DNA of 64,000 bases from Bacteroidota bacterium (GTDB lineage: Bacteria > Bacteroidota > Bacteroidia > Chitinophagales > Chitinophagaceae), in the NCBI GenBank assembly GCA_023386045.1, contig JAEWKK010000010.1, forward strand, positions 62,001-126,000. Reading direction: 5' to 3'. The translations under genes were made by a program, and so were the position numbers. How positions within the stretch are numbered: the first letter of the stretch is position 1; each line of letters begins with the position of its first letter. Shown here one piece after another: positions 25,332 through 33,160 of this stretch. The notes beneath the pieces were generated by a model. It was not told where the DNA came from and did no database searches. It was given only the letters and a program-made list of their open reading frames with translations.

Positions 25332-25691
25332 AAGATCTTTCACCTGGTGGTCCCAGAGCATGCTCTGGTCCTTGATCTCTTTTTTTTCTGCAAAATCTTT
25401 AATAACGAGTATTGTCTGGTTGGTGACTTCAGATTTTTCAATAGAAAATTCAAAGAATTCTTCCTTGGGTGCGTGTGACCAGTGAAATCTTACAAATTTT
25501 TCTTCTTCGCTATCCATTAATTCAGCTGTTTCTTCAGATCCGTTCCATGAGAAATAGAATATCCCATCCTGGTCGTCCACTTTATCGGCAAACCATTCCT
25601 GCAGTCCCGAGGAAGTAGCCAGGAAGTCGTAAAGAATGCCGGGTGAACACCTCACAGGATATTCCAGCGTGTAAAGTTGTTTTTTGCTCAT
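25311..25691 (-). CDS. START-like (SRPBCC) domain protein
   Basis: The 126-residue protein fits the small START-like/AHSA1 fold: it opens with a strand and the helix SPGILYDFLATSSGLQEWFAD, continues with repeated beta strands (GIFYFSWNGSEETAELMD, KFVRFHWSH) and closes with the long amphipathic helix SMLWDHQVKDLLHRIG. The fold makes a hydrophobic ligand pocket, but ligand and role are unknown for this Bacteroidota-type short form. It is convergent with the preceding gene (21-bp overlap) and divergent from rpoD 270 bp away. Start is ATG at 25691. Confidence 0.75.
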   Translation of the reverse strand: MSKKQLYTLEYPVRCSPGILYDFLATSSGLQEWFADKVDDQDGIFYFSWNGSEETAELMDSEEEKFVRFHWSHAPKEEFFEFSIEKSEVTNQTILVIKDFAEKKEIKDQSMLWDHQVKDLLHRIGN

Positions 25692-25961
25692 CTTAATCCA
25701 TTAATGCTTATCAGGGGTTGCAATAATAGAAAATTAATTGACGCGTCAAACTTTTTTTACCCCCTTTAAAGGGGGAAAAGAAACTATTTTAAAAATTCTT
25801 AAAAATATTTTTTGTTCATATAGTGTCTTTCCCTAATTTGGATAAGAATTCAGCTAACCACTGGATTGTGCAACCGAAACTGTGATGGATATTTTGGGAT
25901 AGAAAATCCAAACTAACTATAACCAAAGTCTTGAAAATAACCATCAAATAAAACCAGTCCT

Positions 25962-26834
25962 ATGAGCATGCGTCAACTAAAGATCACGAAATCTATTACG
26001 AATCGTGAGTCTCAAAGTCTCGAGAAGTACCTCCAGGAGATCGGCAAAGTCGAGCTCATTACCCCCGAAGAAGAAGTACGTTTAGCCAGATTAATTAAAC
26101 AGGGAGATCAGAAAGCATTAGACAGGCTTACCAAGGCCAATCTTCGCTTTGTGGTGTCCGTGGCAAAACAGTACCAGAACCAGGGGTTATCGCTGCCTGA
26201 CCTGATCAACGAGGGAAATCTTGGCCTGATCAAAGCCGCCCAGCGCTTTGATGAAACCAAAGGATTCAAATTTATTTCCTATGCTGTATGGTGGATCCGC
26301 CAGTCGATCCTGCAGGCTTTGGCCGAGCAGGCAAGAATTGTGCGCCTTCCACTGAACAAAGTAGGATTGACCAACAGGATCCAGAAAGCATTCAGCCAAT
26401 TGGAGCAGGAGTTCGAAAGAGAACCTTCTGCTGAAGAACTGGCAGAGGTGCTCAACATGGACCTGGATGAAGTCACATCTTCCTTAGGTATCAATGCGCG
26501 TCACGTAAGTGTGGATTCTCCGCTGTCAGAAGGTGAAGAAAGTTCTTTGCTGGATGTATTGGAAAATCCCAATGCAGAAAAAACAGATGCGGAGCTGGAT
26601 CACCGTCAATCGCTGAAGCAGGATATCGACAGATCGCTTCAAACGCTGACTGAACGCCAGAAAGAAGTAGTTTGTTATTTCTTTGGTATTGGCGTAGATC
26701 ACCCACTGAGTCTTGAAGATATCGGCGAGAAGTTTAACCTGACAAGGGAAAGGGTTAGACAGATCAAGGATAAAGCGATCTCCAAGCTCAGAACACAGCA
26801 AAAATCACATCTATTACGTAGTTATTTAGGTTAA
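25962..26834 (+). CDS. rpoD: primary RNA polymerase sigma factor (RpoD/SigA)
   Basis: The 290-residue sigma-70 has region 1.2 (SQSLEKYLQEIGKVELITPEEEVRLA), region 2 with FISYAVWWIRQSILQAL (2.3-2.4, promoter opening and -7 contact), region 3, and region 4 with LTERQKEVVCYFFG and LTRERVRQIKDKAISKLR (helix-turn-helix for the -33 element). Region 1.1 is missing, which is usual for the primary sigma of Bacteroidota. It directs RNA polymerase to TTG/TAnnTTTG promoters such as the one before rpsP. Start is ATG 25962 or 25968. A strong intrinsic terminator follows 45 bp downstream. Confidence 0.95.
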   Translation: MSMRQLKITKSITNRESQSLEKYLQEIGKVELITPEEEVRLARLIKQGDQKALDRLTKANLRFVVSVAKQYQNQGLSLPDLINEGNLGLIKAAQRFDETKGFKFISYAVWWIRQSILQALAEQARIVRLPLNKVGLTNRIQKAFSQLEQEFEREPSAEELAEVLNMDLDEVTSSLGINARHVSVDSPLSEGEESSLLDVLENPNAEKTDAELDHRQSLKQDIDRSLQTLTERQKEVVCYFFGIGVDHPLSLEDIGEKFNLTRERVRQIKDKAISKLRTQQKSHLLRSYLG

Positions 26835-26878
26835 TCATAGATTACATCCATCGTCCTATCTTTGCGCAGAAAATGATT

Positions 26879-26909
26879 AGAGTGAACATTAAGTTCACTC
26901 TTTTTTTAT
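26879..26909 (+). terminator. intrinsic terminator after rpoD
   Basis: Nine-bp perfect stem AGAGTGAAC / GTTCACTCT with loop ATTAA, followed by a T-run. Confidence 0.9.
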
Positions 26910-26930
26910 ACGGATTAAAGAGAGAAATTT

Positions 26931-27170
26931 TGATCACAGATTATGCGGATTACACAGAAGGAATTGAAGTGATCATTAATTGTGTTAAGAAAATGAGCAG
27001 GATTGAACCGGATTTTCTGTGATTTGAGTGAAATGGTGATCACAGATTACGCGGATTAACAGAAGGAACTGAAGTGATCATTAATTGTGGTAAGAAAATG
27101 AGCAGCTTTGAACCGGATTTTTTGTGATTTGAGTGAAATAGTGATCACAGATTACGCAGATTACTCAGAA
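26931..27170 (+). repeat. tandem repeat of about 106 bp, 2.3 copies
   Basis: Copies begin with TGATCACAGATTA at 26931, 27037 and 27142. The first two are near-identical over their whole length (a one-base deletion and a few substitutions); the third is cut after about 27 bp. Each copy contains inner words GATCATTAATTGTG and GAACCGGATTTT. The array ends 83 bp before the GxxExxY gene. Confidence 0.85.
27143..27169 (+). repeat. left arm of inverted repeat around the GxxExxY gene
   Basis: The 27-bp word beginning GATCACAGATTACGCAG matches the reverse complement of 27764-27790 at 24 of 27 positions by eye. Confidence 0.75.
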
Positions 27171-27252
27171 AAAAATGGACGAAATCACGGATCTGAATGA
27201 GGACTTTCCAGAAGGTTGATTTATAATCTTCCATAAGTTTAGGGCATAACTT

Positions 27253-27654
27253 ATGCAGGGAAATTATAAGCATAGCGAGTTAACTGAAAGGATTATCGGG
27301 AGTGCCATGAAAGTGCATCGATATTTTGGTCCCGGATTCAGGGAAGAGATTTATGAACGAAGTTTGCTAATTGAATTGAAAAATGAGGGGTTGAATTGTT
27401 CATCGCAAATCACCAGGAATATTTTTTACGAGGATGAAAAAGTTGGCCATAGCAAACTGGATTTACTGGTAGAAGATAAAGTGTTAGTGGAATTAAAAGC
27501 TGTATCAGAATTGACCAGCGAAAGCTTGAACAGGATTCTGAATTATTTGAATGTTTTTAAAATAGAAGTAGGATTATTGATCAATTTTGGTATGCAGAGC
27601 CTTCAGTTTAAACGTTTTGTTTATTCGAAACCTGAGAACTGGCTTAAACTGTAA
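27253..27654 (+). CDS. GxxExxY protein
   Basis: The 133-residue protein has the name-giving motif as GFREEIYERSLLIEL (about residues 28-42) and the family core: an opening LTERIIGSAMKVHRYFGPG, a middle DLLVEDKVLVELKAV (about 72-86) with the D...E.K pattern of PD-(D/E)xK-like nuclease folds, and the end GLLINFGMQSLQFKRFV. Biochemical function of the family is not established; the ELK motif makes a nuclease-related activity plausible but unproven. It stands alone between rpoD and ffh and is bracketed by inverted copies of a CAGATTAC repeat, which suggests it entered or spreads with that repeat. Start is ATG at 27253. Confidence 0.85.
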   Translation: MQGNYKHSELTERIIGSAMKVHRYFGPGFREEIYERSLLIELKNEGLNCSSQITRNIFYEDEKVGHSKLDLLVEDKVLVELKAVSELTSESLNRILNYLNVFKIEVGLLINFGMQSLQFKRFVYSKPENWLKL

Positions 27655-27763
27655 TCAATGAAACGAAGGTCTAAAAATCCAATTGCTTATTAATCAGCTA
27701 TAATTAAAATGAGATCCCGGTAAAAAGTGCCAGAGCTTCAAGATGAATGAATAGCATGAATCA

Positions 27764-27790
27764 TCTGTGAAATCTGTGTAATCTGTGATC
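27764..27790 (-). repeat. right arm of inverted repeat around the GxxExxY gene
   Basis: Read on the minus strand this 27-bp word begins GATCACAGATTACACAG. It is identical base for base to 38639-38665 on the plus strand and nearly identical to 27143-27169. Confidence 0.8.
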
Positions 27791-27822
27791 CTAAATAAAT
27801 CTGTGTTTTAAATCTGAGTTTT

Positions 27823-29142
27823 ATGTTTGAAAGTTTACAGGACCGGTTGGAAGGTGCGTTTAAGAACCTTAAGGGTGAAGGCCGGATCACCGAATTGAAT
27901 ATCGCGGCAACAGTGAAGGAAATCCGCCGGGCATTGGTTGATGCCGATGTGAATTACAAAATTGCCAAGGAATTCACGGATAATGTGAAGGACCAGGCCA
28001 TGGGTGAAAAAGTGATCAATGCCATCAGCCCCAGCCAGTTGATGGTCAAGATCGTGAAGGATGAACTGGTGCGGCTCATGGGTGGTGAAGCGGCTCCCTT
28101 CAATGCCAAGGGTGCTCCCGCCGTGATCCTGATCGCGGGTTTGCAGGGTTCTGGTAAAACTACCTTCAGCGGCAAGCTTGCCAGCTATCTCAAAAAGCAA
28201 AAACTTTCTCCCATGCTGGTTGCAGCCGACGTATACAGGCCTGCTGCCATGGAGCAGTTGCGTGTGCTGGGTGAGCAGATCGGCGTGGAAGTGCACCTGG
28301 AACCAGAAAATAAAAATCCCGTGGACATAGCCATGAATGCCATTAGGGAGAGTCGCAGCAAGAACAAAAATGTGGTGATCATTGATACTGCAGGACGTCT
28401 GGCCATTGACGAGGCCATGATGACCGAAGTGGCTAATATCAAAAATGCAGTAAACCCACAGGAAATCCTTTTTGTGGTGGACAGCATGACGGGCCAGGAT
28501 GCTGTAAATACGGCCAAGGCCTTTAACGACAGGCTGGACTTCACAGGCGTGGTACTGACCAAGCTGGATGGAGATACCAGGGGCGGTGCTGCTTTGTCTA
28601 TTAAATACACGGTCAACAAGCCCATAAAATTCATCAGCAGTGGAGAGAAGATGGACACACTGGATGTGTTCTATCCCGAAAGGATGGCACAGCGTATCCT
28701 GGGTATGGGTGATATCACCACGCTGGTAGAAAAAGCCCAGGCCCAGTTTGATGAAGAACAGGCCAGGCAGCTGGAAAAGAAGATCAGGAAAAACAAATTC
28801 GATTTTGCCGATTTCAAACAGCAGCTGGAGCAGATCAAGAAGATGGGAAATATCAAGGACCTGCTGGGAATGATTCCCGGAGTTGGCAAGGCGATTAAGG
28901 ACATTGACATCAGTGATGATGCTTTCAAGGGAATCGAAGCTATTATTAACTCCATGACTCCCGAGGAAAGGAGCAATCCCGATCTGATCGACGGCAGTCG
29001 CCGCAAGCGTATTGCCAAAGGAAGTGGCAAGGAGATCTCCGATGTGAATGCCTTTATGAAGCAGTTCGAGCAAATGAGGGAGATGATGAAGACCATGAAT
29101 AAAATGCCTATGGGCAGGATGATGCCGGGGATGAAAAGATAA
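27823..29142 (+). CDS. ffh: signal recognition particle protein Ffh
   Basis: The 439-residue GTPase binds signal peptides on ribosomes and, with 4.5S RNA and FtsY, delivers membrane proteins to the translocon. The N domain (1-90) is followed by the G domain with GLQGSGKTTFSGKLA (P-loop, about 106-120), DVYRPAAMEQLR, DTAGR, and TKLDGDTRGG. The M domain (about 300-439) ends in a methionine-rich helix (MREMMKTMNKMPMGRMM) that holds signal sequences. Length and order are standard. Start is ATG at 27823. No SRP RNA gene was recognised in the window. rpsP follows after about 137 bp with its own promoter. Confidence 0.97.
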   Translation: MFESLQDRLEGAFKNLKGEGRITELNIAATVKEIRRALVDADVNYKIAKEFTDNVKDQAMGEKVINAISPSQLMVKIVKDELVRLMGGEAAPFNAKGAPAVILIAGLQGSGKTTFSGKLASYLKKQKLSPMLVAADVYRPAAMEQLRVLGEQIGVEVHLEPENKNPVDIAMNAIRESRSKNKNVVIIDTAGRLAIDEAMMTEVANIKNAVNPQEILFVVDSMTGQDAVNTAKAFNDRLDFTGVVLTKLDGDTRGGAALSIKYTVNKPIKFISSGEKMDTLDVFYPERMAQRILGMGDITTLVEKAQAQFDEEQARQLEKKIRKNKFDFADFKQQLEQIKKMGNIKDLLGMIPGVGKAIKDIDISDDAFKGIEAIINSMTPEERSNPDLIDGSRRKRIAKGSGKEISDVNAFMKQFEQMREMMKTMNKMPMGRMMPGMKR

Positions 29143-29203
29143 TTTTAGCTATGGGCGGGAGGACAAAACTCATCGCCATTTAAAATATTTTATCAGTTAC
29201 TTA

Positions 29204-29234
29204 TTGTCTTTATCCAAAGCAAATCATAGATTTG
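29204..29234 (+). promoter_or_regulatory. Bacteroidota-type promoter for rpsP
   Basis: TTG at 29204-29206 and TAGATTTG at 29227-29234 match the TTG / TAnnTTTG pattern with a 20-bp spacer; transcription would start about 40 bp before the rpsP ATG. Confidence 0.6.
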
Positions 29235-29279
29235 CACACTTAACAATTATTGTTTCACGCATTTAAATTTCTATTTAAG

Positions 29280-29726
29280 ATGCCAGTTAAAATCCGTTTA
29301 CAAAGACACGGGTCTAAGAAAAGACCCTTCTACTTCATTGTTGTTGCAGACGCACGCAGTCCCCGCGATGGTAAATTCATTCAGAAAATCGGTACGTACA
29401 ATCCACTGACAACTCCTGCCACAGTGCAGCTGGATCGTCAGCGTGCATTGGACTGGTTACAGAAAGGTGCACAGCCTACCGATACCGTTCGCAAGATATT
29501 ATCGTACAAAGGTGTTCTTTACCTCAAGCATTTATTGCGTGGTGTAACACTGGGATTGTTTGATGAAGCTACGGCAATGACGAAGTTCCAGTCATGGCAT
29601 TCTGAGCATGAAGCACAGATCAGGAAACGCCAGGAAGAGGCTCAACGTGAAAGAAGAGCAAGAAGAAATCCACCTTATCAGCGCCGTGAAAGAAGACCGG
29701 CTGCCAATGAGGGTTCTGAAGGCTAA
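29280..29726 (+). CDS. rpsP: 30S ribosomal protein S16
   Basis: From ATG 29280 the protein has 148 residues. Residues 1-80 are the S16 domain (MPVKIRLQRHGSKKRPFYFIV, then DARSPRDGKFIQKIGTYNP), a 16S rRNA-binding assembly protein of the small subunit. Residues about 100-148 form a charged, Arg-rich tail (RERRARRNPPYQRRERR) that most bacterial S16 proteins, near 80-90 residues, lack; I believe such extensions are usual in Bacteroidota. The TTG-like extension upstream to 29250 is rejected because it overlaps the promoter leader. A clear terminator follows. Confidence 0.95.
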   Translation: MPVKIRLQRHGSKKRPFYFIVVADARSPRDGKFIQKIGTYNPLTTPATVQLDRQRALDWLQKGAQPTDTVRKILSYKGVLYLKHLLRGVTLGLFDEATAMTKFQSWHSEHEAQIRKRQEEAQRERRARRNPPYQRRERRPAANEGSEG

Positions 29727-29734
29727 GTCTACAC

Positions 29735-29760
29735 CCTGTCTGCCGCAAGGCAGGCAAGAC
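29735..29760. repeat. small GC-rich palindromic word after rpsP
   Basis: TGTCTGCC-GCAA-GGCAGGCA forms an 8-bp hairpin (one wobble) directly behind the rpsP stop and ahead of the intrinsic terminator. It looks like an intergenic repeat word. Confidence 0.45.
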
Positions 29761-29772
29761 CTACAATGACTC

Positions 29773-29804
29773 AAATCCTTCCGCATTAGCGGAAGGATTT
29801 TTCG
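29773..29804 (+). terminator. intrinsic terminator after rpsP
   Basis: A 12-bp perfect stem AAATCCTTCCGC / GCGGAAGGATTT with loop ATTA and a T-run. Confidence 0.92.
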
Positions 29805-29887
29805 TTATATGAAGGGCTGACATGACTTTAACAGGTTGCGGAACAAAAAAACCCGGGCATCAATCCTGAATATTAAATTCTTTGCCT

Positions 29888-29895
29888 TACTTTTG
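29888..29895 (+). promoter_or_regulatory. -7 element for rplS
   Basis: TACTTTTG matches TAnnTTTG 35 bp before the rplS ATG. No good TTG is seen at the -33 position. Confidence 0.4.
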
Positions 29896-29930
29896 CCTCC
29901 CGAATTTTTCGGAATTAAAAATTTTGAGTT

Positions 29931-30296
29931 ATGAACGCTGCTGTTGCCTACGTGCACGAACAATTAACGGGCAAAAAAGAATTCCCTAAGTTTAAAGCTG
30001 GTGACAACGTCACTGTTAACTATAAGATCATTGAAGGTAACAAGGAGAGGATCCAGTCCTTCCGTGGAGATGTTATCAAGCTCCAGGGCGAGGGTTCTAC
30101 GGCAACTTTTACCGTACGTAAGATCTCTGACGGTATTGGTGTGGAAAGGCTTTTCCCTTTCTTCTCCCCTAATATCGATTCAATCGTATTAAACAAATCA
30201 GGCCGTGTTCGTCGTGCTAAACTGTACTACCAGCGCGAACGTTCAGGTAAGAGCGCAAGGATCCAGGAAAAGAAAAGAGCCATGGAAACTGCCTGA
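29931..30296 (+). CDS. rplS: 50S ribosomal protein L19
   Basis: The 121-residue protein has the L19 fold: FKAGDNVTVNYKIIEGNKERIQSFRGDVIKLQG (about residues 21-53), the central TFTVRKISDGIGVERLFPFFSP and the C-terminal VRRAKLYYQRERSGKSARI. L19 sits at the interface of the two ribosomal subunits near the 30S-50S bridges. Length matches the family. It follows rpsP by about 200 bp, separated by a terminator and with its own -7 element; no rimM or trmD is between them, unlike the rpsP-rimM-trmD-rplS operon of many bacteria. A second terminator follows. Confidence 0.97.
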   Translation: MNAAVAYVHEQLTGKKEFPKFKAGDNVTVNYKIIEGNKERIQSFRGDVIKLQGEGSTATFTVRKISDGIGVERLFPFFSPNIDSIVLNKSGRVRRAKLYYQRERSGKSARIQEKKRAMETA

Positions 30297-30311
30297 TCTC
30301 TATAAAATTTC

Positions 30312-30346
30312 AAAAAAGCGTCCCGTCACAAGCAGGGCGCTTTTTT
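30312..30346 (+). terminator. intrinsic terminator after rplS
   Basis: AAAAAAGCG and CCC pair with GGG and CGCTTTTTT around a 10-base loop; one unpaired T in the left arm. Confidence 0.9.
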
Positions 30347-30432
30347 AATGGAAATAAACTTCGGGCCCAAATCACTGACTGCAGTTATTTCCAATACCTT
30401 TGTCCTTATTCTTTATCAATAAAATCCATTTT

Positions 30433-30636
30433 ATGGGTCCTTTAGGTTTTAATGAAATCCTGATCATCCTCATTATCGTACTCTTATTATTTGGTGGCAG
30501 AAAAATTCCTGAACTGATGCGTGGCCTTGGTCGCGGTATCCGTGAGTTCAATGATGCCAAGAATAATGTAAGAAAAGAAATTGAGGAAGGTGTGAACGAG
30601 AAAGATCAAAAGACATCTACTTCTTCTCCTTCATAA
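30433..30636 (+). CDS. tatA: Sec-independent protein translocase TatA
   Basis: From ATG 30433 the protein has 67 residues: a membrane helix (residues 6-21, GFNEILIILIIVLLLFGG), the FGG hinge, and the amphipathic helix KIPELMRGLGRGIREF, then a charged tail. This is the TatA/E layout. TatA multimers form the passage through which folded twin-arginine proteins leave the cytoplasm; the superoxide dismutase at 22.5 kb has such a signal. TatC is not in the window. I reject an upstream start at 30400, which would put charged non-conserved residues before the helix. gatA begins directly behind the stop. Confidence 0.92.
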   Translation: MGPLGFNEILIILIIVLLLFGGRKIPELMRGLGRGIREFNDAKNNVRKEIEEGVNEKDQKTSTSSPS

Positions 30637-32076
30637 TTGAACCCTCAGCCATACCTCCAAGGTTTGTTTTCCTTTAGTTCTATCAGGGAATATCATAGCC
30701 AGCTTCAACGTGGCCAGACCAGCTGCCTTGAAGCCGTGCAACACTATCTTACTACAATAGAAAAAAATAAGCACCTCAATGCCTTCATTGAGGTTTTTGC
30801 TTCTGAAGCCCTGGAGAGAGCCAAATGGCTTGATGGCCAGGAAGAGAGAGGAAAGCTGCACGGAGTGGTGGTGGGCATCAAGGACAATATCTGCTACAAA
30901 GGTCATATTGCATCAGCAGGTTCGCGTATGCTTGAATCGTTCACTTCTTTATATTCAGCAACAGCAGTTGAAAGATTGTTAGATGAAGGTGCCATCATCA
31001 TCGGAAGGCAAAACTGTGATGAATTTGGCATGGGCTCCACCAATGAAAATTCTTATTACGGTCCTGTATTGAACCCGGTGAACAACCTCCATGTTGCTGG
31101 TGGATCTTCAGGAGGAAGTGCTGCCGCTGTCAAAGCCGGACTTTGCATGTTGTCGCTCGGAAGCGATACTGGTGGCTCAGTAAGACTTCCTGCTGATTTC
31201 TGTGGAGTGGTAGGTTATAAGCCGGCCTATGGAAGGATCTCGCGTTATGGCCTGATCGCGTATGGTTCTTCTTTTGACCAGATAGGCATTTTGTCCAACT
31301 CTGTAGAAGATGCTGCAATTGTTTTGGATGTCATCTCTGGTCCGGATGAATTTGACAGCACTGCCCTACAGAAGAAACTTTCTTTCGATTCAGAAACGGA
31401 TCAAAAAACTCATTACCGTATTGCCTATTTTCCTGAATGGATCAATCATCTTTCGATGGATCCCGAAATCAATGCTGCCCTGCTAAAAACAATTGATGAT
31501 CTTAAACAACAGGGACATAAAGTAGAAGCAGTGGATTTCCCTCTTACAAGTGTCATAGTTCCTACCTATTATGTGCTGACCACAGCAGAAGCTTCTTCCA
31601 ACCTGGCCAGGTATGATGGTGCCAGATTTGGTTACAGGTCTGCAAAAAAACCAGAAACGCTTGCTGAGTTCTACCTGAACAATCGTACAGAAGGGTTTGG
31701 ACAGGAAGTAAAAAGAAGGATCATGCTGGGCAGTTTTGTTTTGAGCAGCGGATATTATGATGCCTATTACACAAAAGCACAGCAGGTCAGGCAGTTATTA
31801 TTAAATCAAACAGAAAAAATCTTCGAAGATTTTGATTTCATCATTGCACCCAATTCACCTAAGACAGCATACGAACTGGGCAATAAAGACAAGGATCTGA
31901 TCGCTACCTACATGGGTGATATCTTCACTGTTTTTGCCAACCTCATCGGCGCTCCGGCTGTCAGTTTACCAGTTTTTAAACATTCCTCTAACCTTCCTTT
32001 TGGATTACAAGTCCTTTCCTCTCCTCAGAATGAGGTATCTTTGCAACGCTTTTCGCATCAACTGATGCTACAATAA
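30637..32076 (+). CDS. gatA: Glu-tRNA(Gln)/Asp-tRNA(Asn) amidotransferase subunit A
   Basis: The 479-residue enzyme releases ammonia from glutamine to amidate Glu-tRNA(Gln) with GatB and GatC. The amidase signature is complete: VGIKDNI with the catalytic lysine, VAGGSSGGSAAAV with the cis-serine, and SLGSDTGGSVRLPADFCGVVGYKP with the nucleophilic serine. The start is odd: the first in-frame candidate is TTG at 30637, immediately after the tatA stop, and the next is TTG at 30664, which would give LFSFSSIREYHS, closer to what I recall of relatives. No ATG is available near the conserved start. Close coupling to tatA suggests co-transcription. Confidence 0.95.
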   Translation: MNPQPYLQGLFSFSSIREYHSQLQRGQTSCLEAVQHYLTTIEKNKHLNAFIEVFASEALERAKWLDGQEERGKLHGVVVGIKDNICYKGHIASAGSRMLESFTSLYSATAVERLLDEGAIIIGRQNCDEFGMGSTNENSYYGPVLNPVNNLHVAGGSSGGSAAAVKAGLCMLSLGSDTGGSVRLPADFCGVVGYKPAYGRISRYGLIAYGSSFDQIGILSNSVEDAAIVLDVISGPDEFDSTALQKKLSFDSETDQKTHYRIAYFPEWINHLSMDPEINAALLKTIDDLKQQGHKVEAVDFPLTSVIVPTYYVLTTAEASSNLARYDGARFGYRSAKKPETLAEFYLNNRTEGFGQEVKRRIMLGSFVLSSGYYDAYYTKAQQVRQLLLNQTEKIFEDFDFIIAPNSPKTAYELGNKDKDLIATYMGDIFTVFANLIGAPAVSLPVFKHSSNLPFGLQVLSSPQNEVSLQRFSHQLMLQ

Positions 32077-32131
32077 AAGAGAGTAAGATCCCCGTGTGAT
32101 TTCGACCTTAACCCTTTAAACAAGATTTGTG

Positions 32132-33148
32132 ATGAACAAACTTTTATTGTTGGCTACCAGCCTCCTCTGCCTTAACCTGGAAGGCTATACCAGGGAAATA
32201 CCACAACAAATTATTCCAACGGAAATCAAAAATCCTACGAATGATTCCACCGGTAAAAAGACAGACCCGAAAGACGGATTCAAAGATCTTTTTAACGAAG
32301 ACAATACTGCTTCCACATTACATACCCTCAATCCAAAAGCCATTTCTTTTGTACAGGACTATATGGATTCGGAAGGTGAAAGACTGATCAAAATGAAAGA
32401 CTGGGGTAAACCATTCTTTGACAAGATCAATGATGTTTTCACACAGCAGAACATTCCTGTTGAAATGAAATACCTGGCAGTGATTGAATCTGACCTGAAG
32501 ACCTCAGCAACTTCACGTGTAGGTGCTGCCGGACCATGGCAGTTCATGGCACAAACCGCAAGGGAACTGGGTTTGAAAGTAAACCGCTCTGTTGATGAAA
32601 GAAGGGATTTTGTAAAAAGCACCAGGGCTGCTGCACGTTATCTCGATAATCTTTTTGAAATGTATGGCGACTGGCTATTGGTAATTGCTGCTTATAATGG
32701 TGGACCGGGTAATGTGAATGCTGCCATCCGTAAAAGTGGAAGCCGCAATTTCTGGGAGCTGCAATATCACCTGCCTGCAGAATCAAGAATGCATGTAAAG
32801 AAATTCATCGCCACTCATTATATCATGGAAGGCAGCGGTAGTGTTACCACTTCTACCAAAAAAGAAAATGACAACCTGGTCTTTGCTTCTGTAGCAGGAG
32901 TACCCGGAGATGCCAATACTTCCATGTTGAATGTAACTGGTAAATACAATTCCATGGCGATTGCACAGATCGTTGGAATAGAGTTGAACGAATTCAACCG
33001 GTTGAATCCAAATTTTGATCGACAGTTATCTGCCAATGGTAATTATGATCTGAGGCTGCCACTTGAAAAAATGAACAGCTTTCAAACCAATAAATCACAG
33101 ATCTTGGAACAGTCTGTAAGAATGCTGGTGAATACCGCTATCAGGTAA
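32132..33148 (+). CDS. lytic transglycosylase (SLT domain, MltD-like)
   Basis: The 338-residue protein cuts peptidoglycan glycan strands. After a signal peptide (about residues 1-20, ending EGYTRE) and a linker, the SLT domain spans roughly 95-235: VIESDLKTSATSRVGAAGPWQFM with the catalytic glutamate, ARELGLKVN, and AAYNGGPGNV. The C-terminal region (about 275-330) looks like a degenerate LysM unit (NSMAIAQIVGIELNEFNRLNPNF). MltD enzymes usually have intact LysM repeats, so glycan binding may be weaker. I use ATG 32132; a GTG lies one codon earlier. Its terminator lies inside the convergent pabB gene. Confidence 0.9.
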   Translation: MNKLLLLATSLLCLNLEGYTREIPQQIIPTEIKNPTNDSTGKKTDPKDGFKDLFNEDNTASTLHTLNPKAISFVQDYMDSEGERLIKMKDWGKPFFDKINDVFTQQNIPVEMKYLAVIESDLKTSATSRVGAAGPWQFMAQTARELGLKVNRSVDERRDFVKSTRAAARYLDNLFEMYGDWLLVIAAYNGGPGNVNAAIRKSGSRNFWELQYHLPAESRMHVKKFIATHYIMEGSGSVTTSTKKENDNLVFASVAGVPGDANTSMLNVTGKYNSMAIAQIVGIELNEFNRLNPNFDRQLSANGNYDLRLPLEKMNSFQTNKSQILEQSVRMLVNTAIR

Positions 33149-33160
33149 AAAATTTGATGA

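Noticed and set aside
25373..25388. 16-bp perfect palindrome CCAGAGCATGCTCTGG as a terminator for the 206-residue gene
   Set aside because: It lies inside the START-like coding region, has no loop, and the T-run is 12 bases downstream, so a terminator is unlikely.
27835..29073. 412-codon open frame antisense to ffh
   Set aside because: It mirrors the codon structure of ffh, contains no recognisable motif and lies fully inside a confident gene.
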